Of a DNA stretch of 64,000 bases, positions 43,321-52,921 are shown piece after piece. Both the position numbers and the translations under genes were made by a program. Origin of the DNA: Sabethes cyaneus. Lineage: Eukaryota; Arthropoda; Insecta; Diptera; Culicidae. The stretch spans positions 221,450,527 to 221,514,526 of the forward strand of contig NC_071355.1 of the NCBI RefSeq assembly GCF_943734655.1, given 5' to 3'. Within the stretch, counting starts at the first letter, position 1. Each line of letters begins with the position of its first letter. The notes beneath the pieces were generated by a model. That model had not been told where the DNA came from. It was given only the letters and a program-made list of their open reading frames with translations, and did not search any database.

Positions 43321-43875
43321 AATCGATAAATTTTATCTACGTCATGAAGTGAAATATTACATAATCCTTGCAGATGATGCAGATTAGCAAGCATACCTAC
43401 CTATATTTGAATTGTTTTCCAAGAAAACTAAGAAAGTCATTCAATCTTTAGTAACCTTAGTAACGATTAGTTGATTCGACAGTGTACAAACCCGAGGTAC
43501 AAACCGTAAATCGTCCTCTTTTAATGCTGGACTTGCATGAAGCTAGAAGTTGTATACGGCCACTACTAGGTACAGGTATAGACGCATTTTCTCGCAGTTT
43601 CAGGTGAACGAATAAAAAAAGATAGTTGCATATTTTCAATTTGTTTGGAGCGAAGACGCACACCACACACAAATGTCATCTAACTTGCTCTGCATATCGT
43701 TTCGGCGTTGTGCGAGCAAGACAATGTCGTCGGCAGCAGCTCCATCGTTAGAGGGATTTTCCAAGGCAATCCTCGATTTGGTCTACTGTTAATTGCTCCA
43801 ACTAATATCTCATCCATAACGATGAGAAACAGAAGCGATGATAAAACGCAGCCCTGTTTCACGCCAACAGTAACC

Positions 43876-44036
43876 CTTATTCGCGACTACGAAGTTGCTG
43901 ATATTTGTTTCGTTTTTATGTGACAAAAAGGAAGAGGGAAGTATTTTTGCTTTCGTATAAGCGTTTTCGCTTGGATTTCGTATATAAGTGCGAACAGGCT
44001 TAAAAATCTTTTTCAGCTTCGTAGTCGCGAATAGGG
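43876..44036. mobile_element. MITE inserted in the LINE
   Basis: CCCTTATTCGCGACTACGAAG at its left end is the near-exact inverse of CTTCGTAGTCGCGAATAGGG at its right end. Removing it rejoins the RT frame (SNPIR to VTVGV). The LINE itself contains CCTATTCGCG at the junction, so the exact boundaries are ambiguous. Confidence 0.65.
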
Positions 44037-44144
44037 TTCGACAAGACGCCGCTGTGCAAGATCTTGCACAAGAACGCCTCGTACTGAACCTCGATGAGAT
44101 GGACTAGCTTACCTGGAACTCCTCTACGCCTAAGTGCGTCCCAG

Positions 44145-44186
44145 TGGCCTTTTAACCCAATGCCCTTCTGGCATACAAAAAAAAAA
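44145..44186 (+). mobile_element. 42-bp retroposed fragment with 11-bp target duplication
   Basis: The insert ends in ten A residues and is flanked by GTGCGTCCCAG at 44134-44144 and 44187-44197. It interrupts the LINE RT frame at WDAL. Poly(A) plus TSD shows target-primed reverse transcription of a very short (severely 5'-truncated) template. Confidence 0.85.
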
Positions 44187-44388
44187 GTGCGTCCCAGATG
44201 TTTTCGTGGTTGAGACGGTCGAACGCCTTTTGGGTATGAAATGGGGAAGGCAAAATAACAAAGCGTTCAACATAGCTCTGGCCGTCCCAAGCGCCTCCAC
44301 GCGACCATACCCGGTAATGCTCCATCTTTGAAATGGAGTAGCCGAGCTAGGTGGTGCGCTGTCGTGTGACACCGGCTGCCTAATCTTA

Positions 44389-44426
44389 CAAATATAGTTT
44401 AGGCAAGCGGAATCACACGATTCATT
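44389..44426 (+). repeat. 38-bp direct repeat, copy 1
   Basis: Identical to 46789-46826. It starts CAAATATAGTTTAGGCAAGC and ends ACGATTCATT. Upstream of this copy is LINE sequence; upstream of the other is unrelated. Confidence 0.8.
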
Positions 44427-44669
44427 TTTTTCCTTTTTTTCGGGCTATCCAACTAGTCGCTTAATAGCGTATAAAACTCTGCGCTGGGCCCTTTTGTGAT
44501 GGCAACAAAGTGTCAGGGAGACCTCAAACATCGGTTCTACCTGACGAGACAGGCAATGTCGTCCACTAAAACACAGGTAGAGCCGCAAGCCTAGCCGTTA
44601 CGCCTATACCCGCAGGCGGAGGCGTTCCAGCCCTGCGCTGACTCCACGAGCTGACTCTAAGATCTTGAA

Positions 44670-44756
44670 TATTATGATGATGATGAGATTTTGAATATAA
44701 TGATGATGATGATGACGATGATGATGATAATGATGATGATGAGAATAAAAATGATA
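44670..44756 (+). repeat. GAT/ATG microsatellite
   Basis: An imperfect run of GAT triplets. The Met-, Ile- or His-rich frames over it are products of the repeat and not genes. Confidence 0.85.
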
Positions 44757-45039
44757 GATCGAATTTGTAAATGTGCTTTGGACTTTTTGTATCACTCGAG
44801 TTGCAATATGTGGTATAGTGAAGAAGTGGAGGATTCGTCAGCCCCGCCTGACGTCGGTCTTCAATCGCGCGCCCGCTTTCAATTTTCCAACACAAACAAC
44901 CACGAATGAACCAATAGGCAAGACAAATTTCGGAGCATTAGTGGTTATCAACTTATCAGGGCAAATTTAATCTTTCATCCCCTTTGCATTCATGTACTGT
45001 CCCACGATACAAAGTAAATTGAGCGCAGTACAAACTGGA

Positions 45040-45290
45040 CGTTCGCGGTAGTCGACAGAAGCTTCAAGATATAGAGACTCACTCGCCTTCCAACCCTCGA
45101 GACCAAAGAGCTAGTGCAGTAAAGCTCTGGGCTTAAACGCCTCTCTAAGACTCGACCCCTTCCCATCGACAGAACCCGCGGGCGGCCATCAGTGCACAGG
45201 ACAGCCACGGGGCCAGTGCAAAAATCTTACTCAAACTAGCAGCACCGCCTAGCCGAGACTCGAACACACGACACGAATTGACCTAATTTT
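45040..45290 (-). repeat. SINE-like remnant
   Basis: GGGGCCAGTGCAAAAATC, AGCACCGCCTAGCCGAGA and CTCGAACACACGAC parallel the order in the SINE copy at 19110-19290 (GGGGCTAGTGCAACGATC, AGCACCGCCTAGACGAGA, TTCGAACATACCACGAC). The rest has diverged. Confidence 0.55.
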
Positions 45291-45493
45291 TCCATCTGCT
45301 ACCTAAGAAGTGCTATTACCCGTAATCATTACAGAGTGGTTCTTCGGCATCCAACCGGATCTGGTATCCCGCTTACATCCCCTTACTAACCCTAAGCCCC
45401 CGACCGACTCAATCAATCCGACATTTTTCGGAGATATTTGTGACAGTTGTAATAAATAGGGATGAACCCCAGAAACATTCATCTATTAATTAC

Positions 45494-46571
45494 CGTGAAC
45501 GTACCATATTCTGCGCAGTTAAGACATTTTTATGATTCTTCCGCTATTCTAAGTATTCTAGATTTAAATTAACAACGTGGATAGCAGCAACGTGTAGTGC
45601 TACGGTCTATAATATCTGGTAAAAAATATGGGAATTATAAGTCGACCAACAATTGAGTATATTTTTTGTTTTGTAAACTTATCCATGGTGCCTAATTCTG
45701 CGCACTTTCTTGTCCATGTTCCTAATTCTGCGCATGTTTGCTCCTAATTCTGCGCACCCAAAAAGTGAAAATAAACACTCCTGCCATGTTGCTTATGTCT
45801 TTATACGCTAAAAGCACACCAAAAAATTCGGCATTAGCCATTACCATAATTAAATCCGTGGTCAGGCCTTCTTGTGCTATCCGGGCGGCAAAGGAATATT
45901 GTTATCATTTTGATTGCTTCATTTTAAATATTTTATTCTCGATAATGTGAAGGGCGAATTGATTCGGGTTTTCTGCATACTGAACATTACACTATAGACT
46001 AATACTAAAAATTGTGCTTTCTTATAGAAACCACTACCCCACTCTCTGGCAGCTTCATGAGGTTGGACATTAAAAAAAAGATATGGTTTCATGAATTGGC
46101 ACTCGTAGGTTTGGACCCCGAGACACAGCACAGGATTCCAATTTCAATTCTACTATTCTATACAAGCCTCTATACCAAAAATCTGTGCCTAAATCTGCGC
46201 ATTATTACATCGCATTTTTCTAAGGAAAGTAATGCATGCAATCACTCTTTTTGTCTAAAACATGACTAAAACTAATTATTCTTTCTAATTATGTTGGGTA
46301 ATTTGATCATTGCAAAGAATGTCGATTATAAATTTGTTAATTTTCTAGATGGACAATCTTAGCGTTGGTGCTAACGACGATGTTTTCTGCCATATAAAAT
46401 ACTTCCAATTTCACGTTAAATTATTTCGCTCTCAAATATTGTAGCCCGTTTGTCAATAATGGCGTAATATTCAACAGACATTTATAAAAAAAATAACGCA
46501 ATGATCATAGTTATGCAATGTTAAAAAATACTTATATAAAGAAAAATACGCAGAATTAGGAGCGGTCACGG
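45494..46571. mobile_element. TA-flanked TIR element with internal CCTAATTCTGCGCA repeats
   Basis: The left end CCGTGAACGTACCATATTCT, followed by GCGCA, faces a right end whose inverse reads CCGTGACCGCTCCTAATTCT, followed by GCGTA. TA flanks both ends. Three copies of a CCTAATTCTGCGCA motif cluster at about 45690-45760, and AAATCTGCGCATT lies near the right end. No transposase is recognisable. It fits a non-autonomous Tc1/mariner-type element; the superfamily is inferred from the TA flanks only. Confidence 0.7.
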
Positions 46572-46788
46572 TATCAGAGATCCCCATGCTGGCCTTATTC
46601 TTAAACGGAATAAAAGCACTTTCTGAACAACGCAACAATCACATTTGGTAAATTTTTACCCCGAGTCCCACTTGAAATCACAAAAGTATTTTGACATACC
46701 CACATTCAGAAGTAAACGTGACCGCTGTTCAGTTACTGATTAGTTAAAAAGCCCTACACCACGACAAGGTTCAGTTTTATCGAAGGGG

Positions 46789-46826
46789 CAAATATAGTTT
46801 AGGCAAGCGGAATCACACGATTCATT
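46789..46826 (+). repeat. 38-bp direct repeat, copy 2
   Basis: Exact second copy of 44389-44426, about 2.4 kb away. The TA-flanked TIR element 45494-46571 lies between the two. Confidence 0.8.
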
Positions 46827-47129
46827 ATTGTATTAAATAATATACTAATGATTTTTCTTTCTTTTTTATGAGGTACAGTTAAGGCGTTTTGGTGTTTGAT
46901 GGTACTCTGGAACCATCCTTTAACTATAAGAAGGAACCACAAGAACTATGGAAAACTCAAGATAAGTACTCTGCTTTCATTTGTGTATTATAACCAGAGA
47001 GTAAAATTAAACTATTATACTATATTCTATATTGTATAATTGTATATAGGTATGTACATATATAATAATCACCAGGGCACTCATTTGAAGTGGTGTGCTT
47101 AGGCAGAGTTGAGCAGCCAACTTTCTAAG

Positions 47130-47420
47130 GTTAACCTTGGTCCGGTTAACAACATATCATGGATAACGAGCGAACCCGTCTCCCCACTTGCCGGGGCAAT
47201 TCTGCATTAAGAGGGCTTATTCAACGATTGGCTCATGGATCTAGTCCCTGGGAGGCGATTCTCAACACCTTGTAAGTGATGTTGCTTACTGGCCAATTCC
47301 ATTTTGGCCCTTCATACAGGATCTAGTGAATACGACCGATCGTTCAATATGTACAATTCTTTTTGTCATGATTGCTATGAATGAACGGACGTTCTGCTAA
47401 AGCAAGCGGTAGTACCCTTT
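47130..47420 (-). repeat. Dispersed repeat, copy 2
   Basis: Inverted relative to 1405-1690 and alignable over most of that length. It abuts the LINE RT fragment at about 47420, so it is either the next part of a rearranged element or a later insertion. Confidence 0.6.
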
Positions 47421-47720
47421 ATTCATAATGAGACGGTCAATCTTCTCCTGAATCCGATTGAGCATTACCTTACAGAGTACTTTGAGAGTAATACAGAGCA
47501 ACGTGATGCCACGCCAGTTACCGCATTCAGTTAGGTCTCCTTTTTTAAGGACTTTGACCAATATGCCCTGCATCTAATCCACCGGAAAAGTTGCGGTTTT
47601 CCATATATTGCTAAAAAGCTGATGCATCATCTGGGCTGACAAAGATGAGTCAGCTTTGAGCATTTCGGCTGAAACACAGTCTATCCCTGGCGCTCTATTG
47701 GATTCAGGAGGGTGAAACTG
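47420..47720 (-). mobile_element. RTE-like LINE RT fragment
   Basis: The minus strand reads APGIDCVSAEMLKADSS, MMHQLFSNIWKTATFPVD, an in-frame TAG, then MQGILVKVLKKGDLTECGNW, RGITLL and KVMLNRIQEKIDRLI. This is the fingers region of an RTE-like RT. The stop replaces a residue that is normally Trp (DW). The frame ends at the junction with the dispersed repeat. Confidence 0.85.
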
Positions 47721-48027
47721 TCAAAATTTCGTGGACTAAACATAAATACAAAATTGCAACCAATGTAATATAAAGAGGTGTGGAAAACATTTATTTGTAT
47801 TTAATTTATTTAATTATGAAAAATCCGAATAGTCATTAATGACCGAAAGAACTATCAAATCAAACCGCACTAAATAATGGGGATTGCTTTTTTAGATCTA
47901 CGTCCCGCTTGATCATGACCGGTCGATTCCACCAACATTACGATGAAATTTTTTCGTTTCACTGATCCAACTTAATGAACATCGCCACACCCGTATATAC
48001 TTCATTGGATGGCAAAATTGTTTTTGT

Positions 48028-48457
48028 TTATGTAAAATTTACAGCGAGTTTTTGTAAAATTACAATAAACATGCGGTGTTTAATAGCTTCTTGCTTAAAT
48101 GATATGTCTTTACGAATGGTGGAAGGAGGAATGTCAACACACAGGTAATTTAAAAATATAGTTGATTGACTACGATTCCTGACTAGAGAGTTCCTTCCCA
48201 CCAGTGCCATTCGAGATCCTCGCAGAGTGAAAGATGAACGCGGATTTGATGCTAAGCTTGCTGTGCCAGGTTGCTCGAGTGAGGCTGGTCTGTTAGCTCC
48301 AACGACGTCTATTGGAAAAAATCCAGAAGTCACGCACGAGGCAAATAGAGGATCGAATTTAAGTTTAGATTCCGTAGTGCAAATTAACAAAGCTTTTCCA
48401 GTAACTCAACGGTTGGTGTGGTTCTTTAATATTGTTTATGCCCCAGTAAACAGTTAA
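48028..48457. other. Overlapping open frames of unknown origin
   Basis: A 120-codon minus-strand frame (48390-48028) includes FDPLFASCVTSGFFPIDVVG and SFTLRGSRMALVGRN. It is overlapped by a 76-codon plus-strand frame. Composition is more balanced than its AT-rich surroundings, so one of them may be a coding or TE remnant. No family is recognised, and no splice-site support was found. Confidence 0.2.
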
Positions 48458-49149
48458 GTTAATTGTTGAATATTACCTAAAAAAGGAGATTAGAACGATA
48501 TGCGAAAACTATTATTCCGTTCAAACCGAGTACTCGTAACAAGCTTACTAAGCTCATTTTATTTGAAGGTCACTAATTCTCAATATAATTGAATATTTAT
48601 TGGTATTGTCAAGCAAATCGTTTATTAAAAAAGTGAACCATGAAACAATTTGTTATTGCATATGCTTACAATCCGAAGATCTCCTACATATACTCTAAAG
48701 GCCTCTCTATCATAAGAACAAGTTGTCTGGCCCTTCTATGCCAGTCGCACTTTCAAACTCTTCAAACTACGGAGCCAAGTTTAGTATAAAGTGAGCAATT
48801 AAACTATTTTGTAGATAATAACAATAATAAATCTTATAAAAGTCCCATACATAACACCTTTACATTTAGCTGAGCTGAGGTGGTACAGCCAAATTAAAAC
48901 AATAATTAGAATCGCAGCGTAAAGAGCAAAACATTCCTATCTGTTATTAATATCATTATTTTATTATTGCAAATCTTCACTAAAAGCTGTTCAATTATCA
49001 TCACATCGCATTGCAATACAACGGTATAGAAATAAAAGTAAAGCATTAATATTTTCAATATAAAATCTTTTAATTGCCGAAAAAGGTTCACTGACAATCT
49101 ATGACCTGTTTACCCTATTTACGTCGTTTAGGGTGAACCAACCAAAAAG

Positions 49150-49705
49150 CGGGTACCAAAATCACAGGTACCAAAATCAATGAGTGGGACATGTACAATG
49201 TATGTAGTTTGACAGCCACACCACCCCGCTGATTGGATTTCATACTCTTGATAACTGCTACAATTTCATCCAGCGATGACGCCTCTGAGTTGACGCAAAA
49301 TGTTCGGAAGAGTTGTTCAAAATGTTCAGTCCATCGCTTAAGCTGTACTGTATGGGCAGTCAGTAGCTGACCAGCTCTGTCCTTTAGCGGCACCACTAAG
49401 GCGGTGACAAATATCATACAACAAACGGGAATAACCATTGGCGGCGGCGGTTTCCCCTTGTTCGGCTAGGGAGCAGTAAGTCCAGGTTCTCTGGTCCCGC
49501 CTACAAGCTCGTTTAACAGCCCTCTCCAGTTCGGCGTATCGTTGACGGGTTGCTGTCTTAGCCGATCTGGTTCGCGCTCGCTCAACACCGGCTTTCGCCT
49601 CTCTCCGCCAAGTTTCATCCGAGTCCACTCCCTCCGCCAACTGCGCACTTTGCCGAAGGTTTCGTCACTGGTCGTGATGCGGAGGCGTTCTTGGTGCCGG
49701 GTCAT
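49150..49705 (-). mobile_element. RTE-like LINE linker region fragment
   Basis: The minus-strand pieces DETWRREAKAG, RQRYAELERAVKRACRRDQR, YSRLLYDICHRLSGAAKGQS and, after a frameshift, VPLKDRAGQLLTAHTVQLKR with WTEHFEQLF match the segment between endonuclease and RT in RTE-like LINEs. Order and strand suit the RT piece at 47420-47720, with later DNA between. Confidence 0.8.
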
Positions 49706-49720
49706 TGCTCTTGGACTCCC

Positions 49721-49770
49721 TCTCCCTCTGAATATATAGGCTCCCTCTGAATATATAGGCTCCCTCTGAA
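49721..49770 (+). repeat. 20-bp tandem duplication
   Basis: CTCCCTCTGAATATATAGG occurs twice in tandem, followed by a partial third copy (CTCCCTCTGAAT). Confidence 0.8.
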
Positions 49771-50214
49771 TGGCGCTGGCCGCTATTACTTCTGACCATT
49801 AGTGGTCATAACAAAATGTAAAATATGCAGCCTGGTCGCTCCACAGCATTTATATAGAACATTCCATAACGTACTCAAAGACCCACGACTAAACTAGATT
49901 CTGCTTTAGTTGACCTATAGTTTCCCTCCGCCATCTTTCAAATCAGTTCGTGGGCAACAAGAATCAGTTTGACATTTGGAAAACCGTGCTCGTGCATTGT
50001 GGTTTATTCAGCGAGGCGAGAAACGTGACACGGTAAATTTGAATTTGCTGCCATTCGCGTTTCGTTCAGTATTAGTCGAATCGAATGACGTGAGAGTTTC
50101 AAGACGAATCTTTCGGAGCATGTGACTCAATTCACATAACAACAGAGTAAATGCGAGTGACAGCACAATGTAATTTGGAATGTCACGTCGCTCGCCTCGC
50201 CAAATAGACTCTAT

Positions 50215-50410
50215 TATCTGTCATGGCTGATCTCGCTCGACTGTATCGTATGCTGCTTGGAAATCAATAAATATGTAATGCAAGGGCACGTTGTATTCCA
50301 GACTTTCCTGCAAGATCTGGCGGATGGCGAAAACTTGGTCCGTAGTGGTGTCGTAATTTGTTGGCAGATTACGGGTTGCCTAGCTGCCTATTGGTCAGTC
50401 CAGCAGGATG
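50215..50410 (-). mobile_element. LINE RT fragment
   Basis: The minus strand gives DQVFAIRQILQESLEYNVPL and HYIFIDFQAAYDTVERDQ, the first catalytic RT motif of RTE-like elements. Its position relative to the pieces to the left means that it belongs to a separate insertion. Confidence 0.8.
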
Positions 50411-50631
50411 GGTTTGAAGGATGGTTAGTGTCAATATATGCAACACGTAGGGAACGTATATTCTTGATGTTTAGATAAGAACCACCCATCTATGAGAGCA
50501 TAATCAATTTGGTTGATTGTATGTAGGTGACCTTCAGAAGGTTTTGTGGATATTTTAGCGTGGAAAAGAGGTGCTTCTAATCTCCATGCCTGGAGAAGCT
50601 GCGATATTTATGTATTGAACACGAGAATAGT

Positions 50632-51195
50632 AGAATTATCACACATAAAATATCTTTTTTTTCAGCGAGTTGAAGGACTGTAGCGTATTACTGATTGGGT
50701 CTCGGTCCGGCTCGCGAGCAAGCTGAGTAGGTATTGACCGAACGGACTGACACCCTTCGGTCAATTGAGCGTGCTCAGTGAGGTCTTTGTGCCACAGTTC
50801 GTCATGTTTTGTCCTGCTGTGTTATATTCTTCTTTCATTTTCATTTTTCATTTTAGCACATATGGGGGCCCAGAAGACCAGGTCGCCAGTAAGAAATATC
50901 TATAGCAAATGCAAATTGAAAACTTAATATAATTGTAGGCAAAAAGCGAACAAATTTTCAAAAAACACGAAAGTCCAGATACCAGATAATTTGGAAAATT
51001 ATTAGAATATGTGCAATCAGAAATACCCTCGTTGCCTCTCACATACATTAATGCATTGTGGAAGATGAAGTTGGAAAGAAAAAATAAGAAGAAATGGGAT
51101 TTTTAGTCAGTTTTGGTTGGTATATTATTCGAAGAAAAAACGCCCTCCAAGGCTGAACCACCAAGCCCAGGGAGAATTATCACACATAAAATATC
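50632..51195 (-). mobile_element. 518-bp retroposed segment with 23-bp target duplication
   Basis: An exact 23-bp direct repeat (50632-50654 and 51173-51195, containing AATTATCACACATAAAATAT) brackets 50655-51172. The insert starts with eight T on the plus strand, so on the minus strand it ends in poly(A); its 5' end reads TCCCTGGGCTTGGTGGTTCA. These are hallmarks of target-primed retroposition. No protein motif or known SINE head is recognised, so the source RNA is unknown. Confidence 0.85.
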
Positions 51196-52790
51196 GCAAC
51201 ATTAACTAACAACGTTTGTTAACAAATCATAAGACTATTGGTAAGTTACACAATGTTTAAAGCATACGAGTGGAAGTGTAACTATTAGATAGTAATTTGA
51301 AAACAGGTGGTGATAAAAAAGAAAGGAAAAATGTCATAGTAAACATTAGTTTTGTATAAAAAATGATAGTTGCTTCATAATTAAATCCAGAAAGTAATAA
51401 AACTAAGAACATCATAATGTATATTGCTTTCAGTTACAAAATGTTTGCACTCGTATCAGGTTAGTAGCTTTAATTACCATTTTGTTGAATTATTATTTGC
51501 GAAGAAATGGTAGATATTTGGAGGCAATTAGGTACAGAAACGTTGAGTGGTGCTCGCTGTTATTTGTGGCATTTAACTTGTTAAATACCGAACAAAATTA
51601 TGCCTTAACGCCTGCTTGCGTCAGCTTTAAATAAACAATTCGATTTTAAATTAAACTGAATTTTTGAAATGGTTTTTTGATTGCCGTGATAATCATGATG
51701 TTACTGAAAAAATTATCTTTACAAGTGTTATTTGTTTGAAAAATAGTTTGCATTTCACAGATAAAAAAAGACTTGTTGAATAAAGATTTCTTATATTTTT
51801 GAAACTACGATATCAATAAATGTAAATTGAAAAAGTACAAATATTTGCGTAAGTTGTAAGCTTGCATTTCGTTTTTGTTTTATTCGCAATCCTTTTCCAC
51901 TGAAACAATAGTTTTAAAATTACTGTTTATATTCTTACAGAATTCAGTTATCAAATTCCAGCTTATGTTTTACGTTCTGGGATGCTAAAAGTATATAAAG
52001 GTCTAGCGCGACTTTTCATTTCTTTGCTATTGTTTTTTCCCTATATTTAATATCATTTTCCTATTAATATTCCTTCCTTGCATACTTTCCAGAATCAGAA
52101 TTAAATCTATATATATAATTGTTATTTTGAGCGTGACATTCCCTTGAGTCCAATGCTTTGCCCATATATACACATCAACTTATAGAGATGAAAGGCAATA
52201 ATAACGTGTCTCACCATATTTCGAACTTCTATTTTATAATCTATTAGCGTAACTTGACTATTTTCGATTTATTTGCGTAAGATACACTCTAGCTTTTATT
52301 AATCTCACATTTTGATTGTGTTTTCTTCAACTTTCGAACCGCACACGCAAATCTGGCTGTGAACTTCTCGGTATGGTATATTCTCAAAATGATAGTTAAC
52401 GATTCATCAGTGACCGTTTTCGGATTATTAATGCAATTTAGAGCTTTGCGTCAACTTACCTTGAACATGTTCTACAGCAAACTCCTTAGTATTGCAAAAG
52501 GAACTTCTGTTAGTTATATTGGCTGTTTGATTAAGGTAAATTTAATTTATTTGTGAGACTTATTCATGTACGAGTGCACAGATGCTTGGATAACTGTTTA
52601 TGATTTCCTATTAAGAAGGATGGCTGTTTTTTCGGCACGTTAGGGCAAAAATGCCTGAACTTGACTGGAATACACAAAGAATTCGAAACATTGTTACTTT
52701 AAAACGCACCACAAATCCTACGTACTTTTCAGATTTATATTTAACCCACTAACCTGAGTACGAGTTGTATGACTATGAAAAGACACTTTA
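51196..52790. other. AT-rich spacer downstream of the eIF4G-like gene
   Basis: No gene or recognised repeat was found. Short frames lack motifs. Confidence 0.4.
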
Positions 52791-52793
52791 CCT

Positions 52794-52799
52794 TTTATT
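52794..52799 (-). terminator. Poly(A) signal of the eIF4G-like gene
   Basis: AATAAA on the minus strand lies 123 bases after the stop codon of the 52922-55074 gene. Confidence 0.6.
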
Positions 52800-52921
52800 T
52801 GACCCACTAGTTGCATTTCTATTTTTTCGCAAAAAAAAGTTTGCCTCAAACAATGTATAAGGTATAGAAAATAAGACTTCTAATGAGGCAATCATAAACA
52901 ATGATTATAATTAGGTTTTCA

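Larger units (their letters stand above)
43680..44372 (-). mobile_element. LINE reverse-transcriptase fragment with two younger insertions
   Basis: On the minus strand the order is KAFDRLNHENIWDAL, RRRGVPGKLVHLIEVQYEAF, LCKILHSGVLSNPIR, then VTVGVKQGCVLS and FLIVMDEILVGAINSRPNRG. This is one RT domain. It is interrupted by a 42-bp poly(A)-tailed insert (44145-44186) and by a roughly 150-bp inverted-repeat insert (43876-44036). Downstream frame decay removes the catalytic YADD region. Confidence 0.85.

Noticed and set aside
44604..44909. Met-, Ile- and His-rich small proteins
   Set aside because: They are translations of the GAT microsatellite in different frames.
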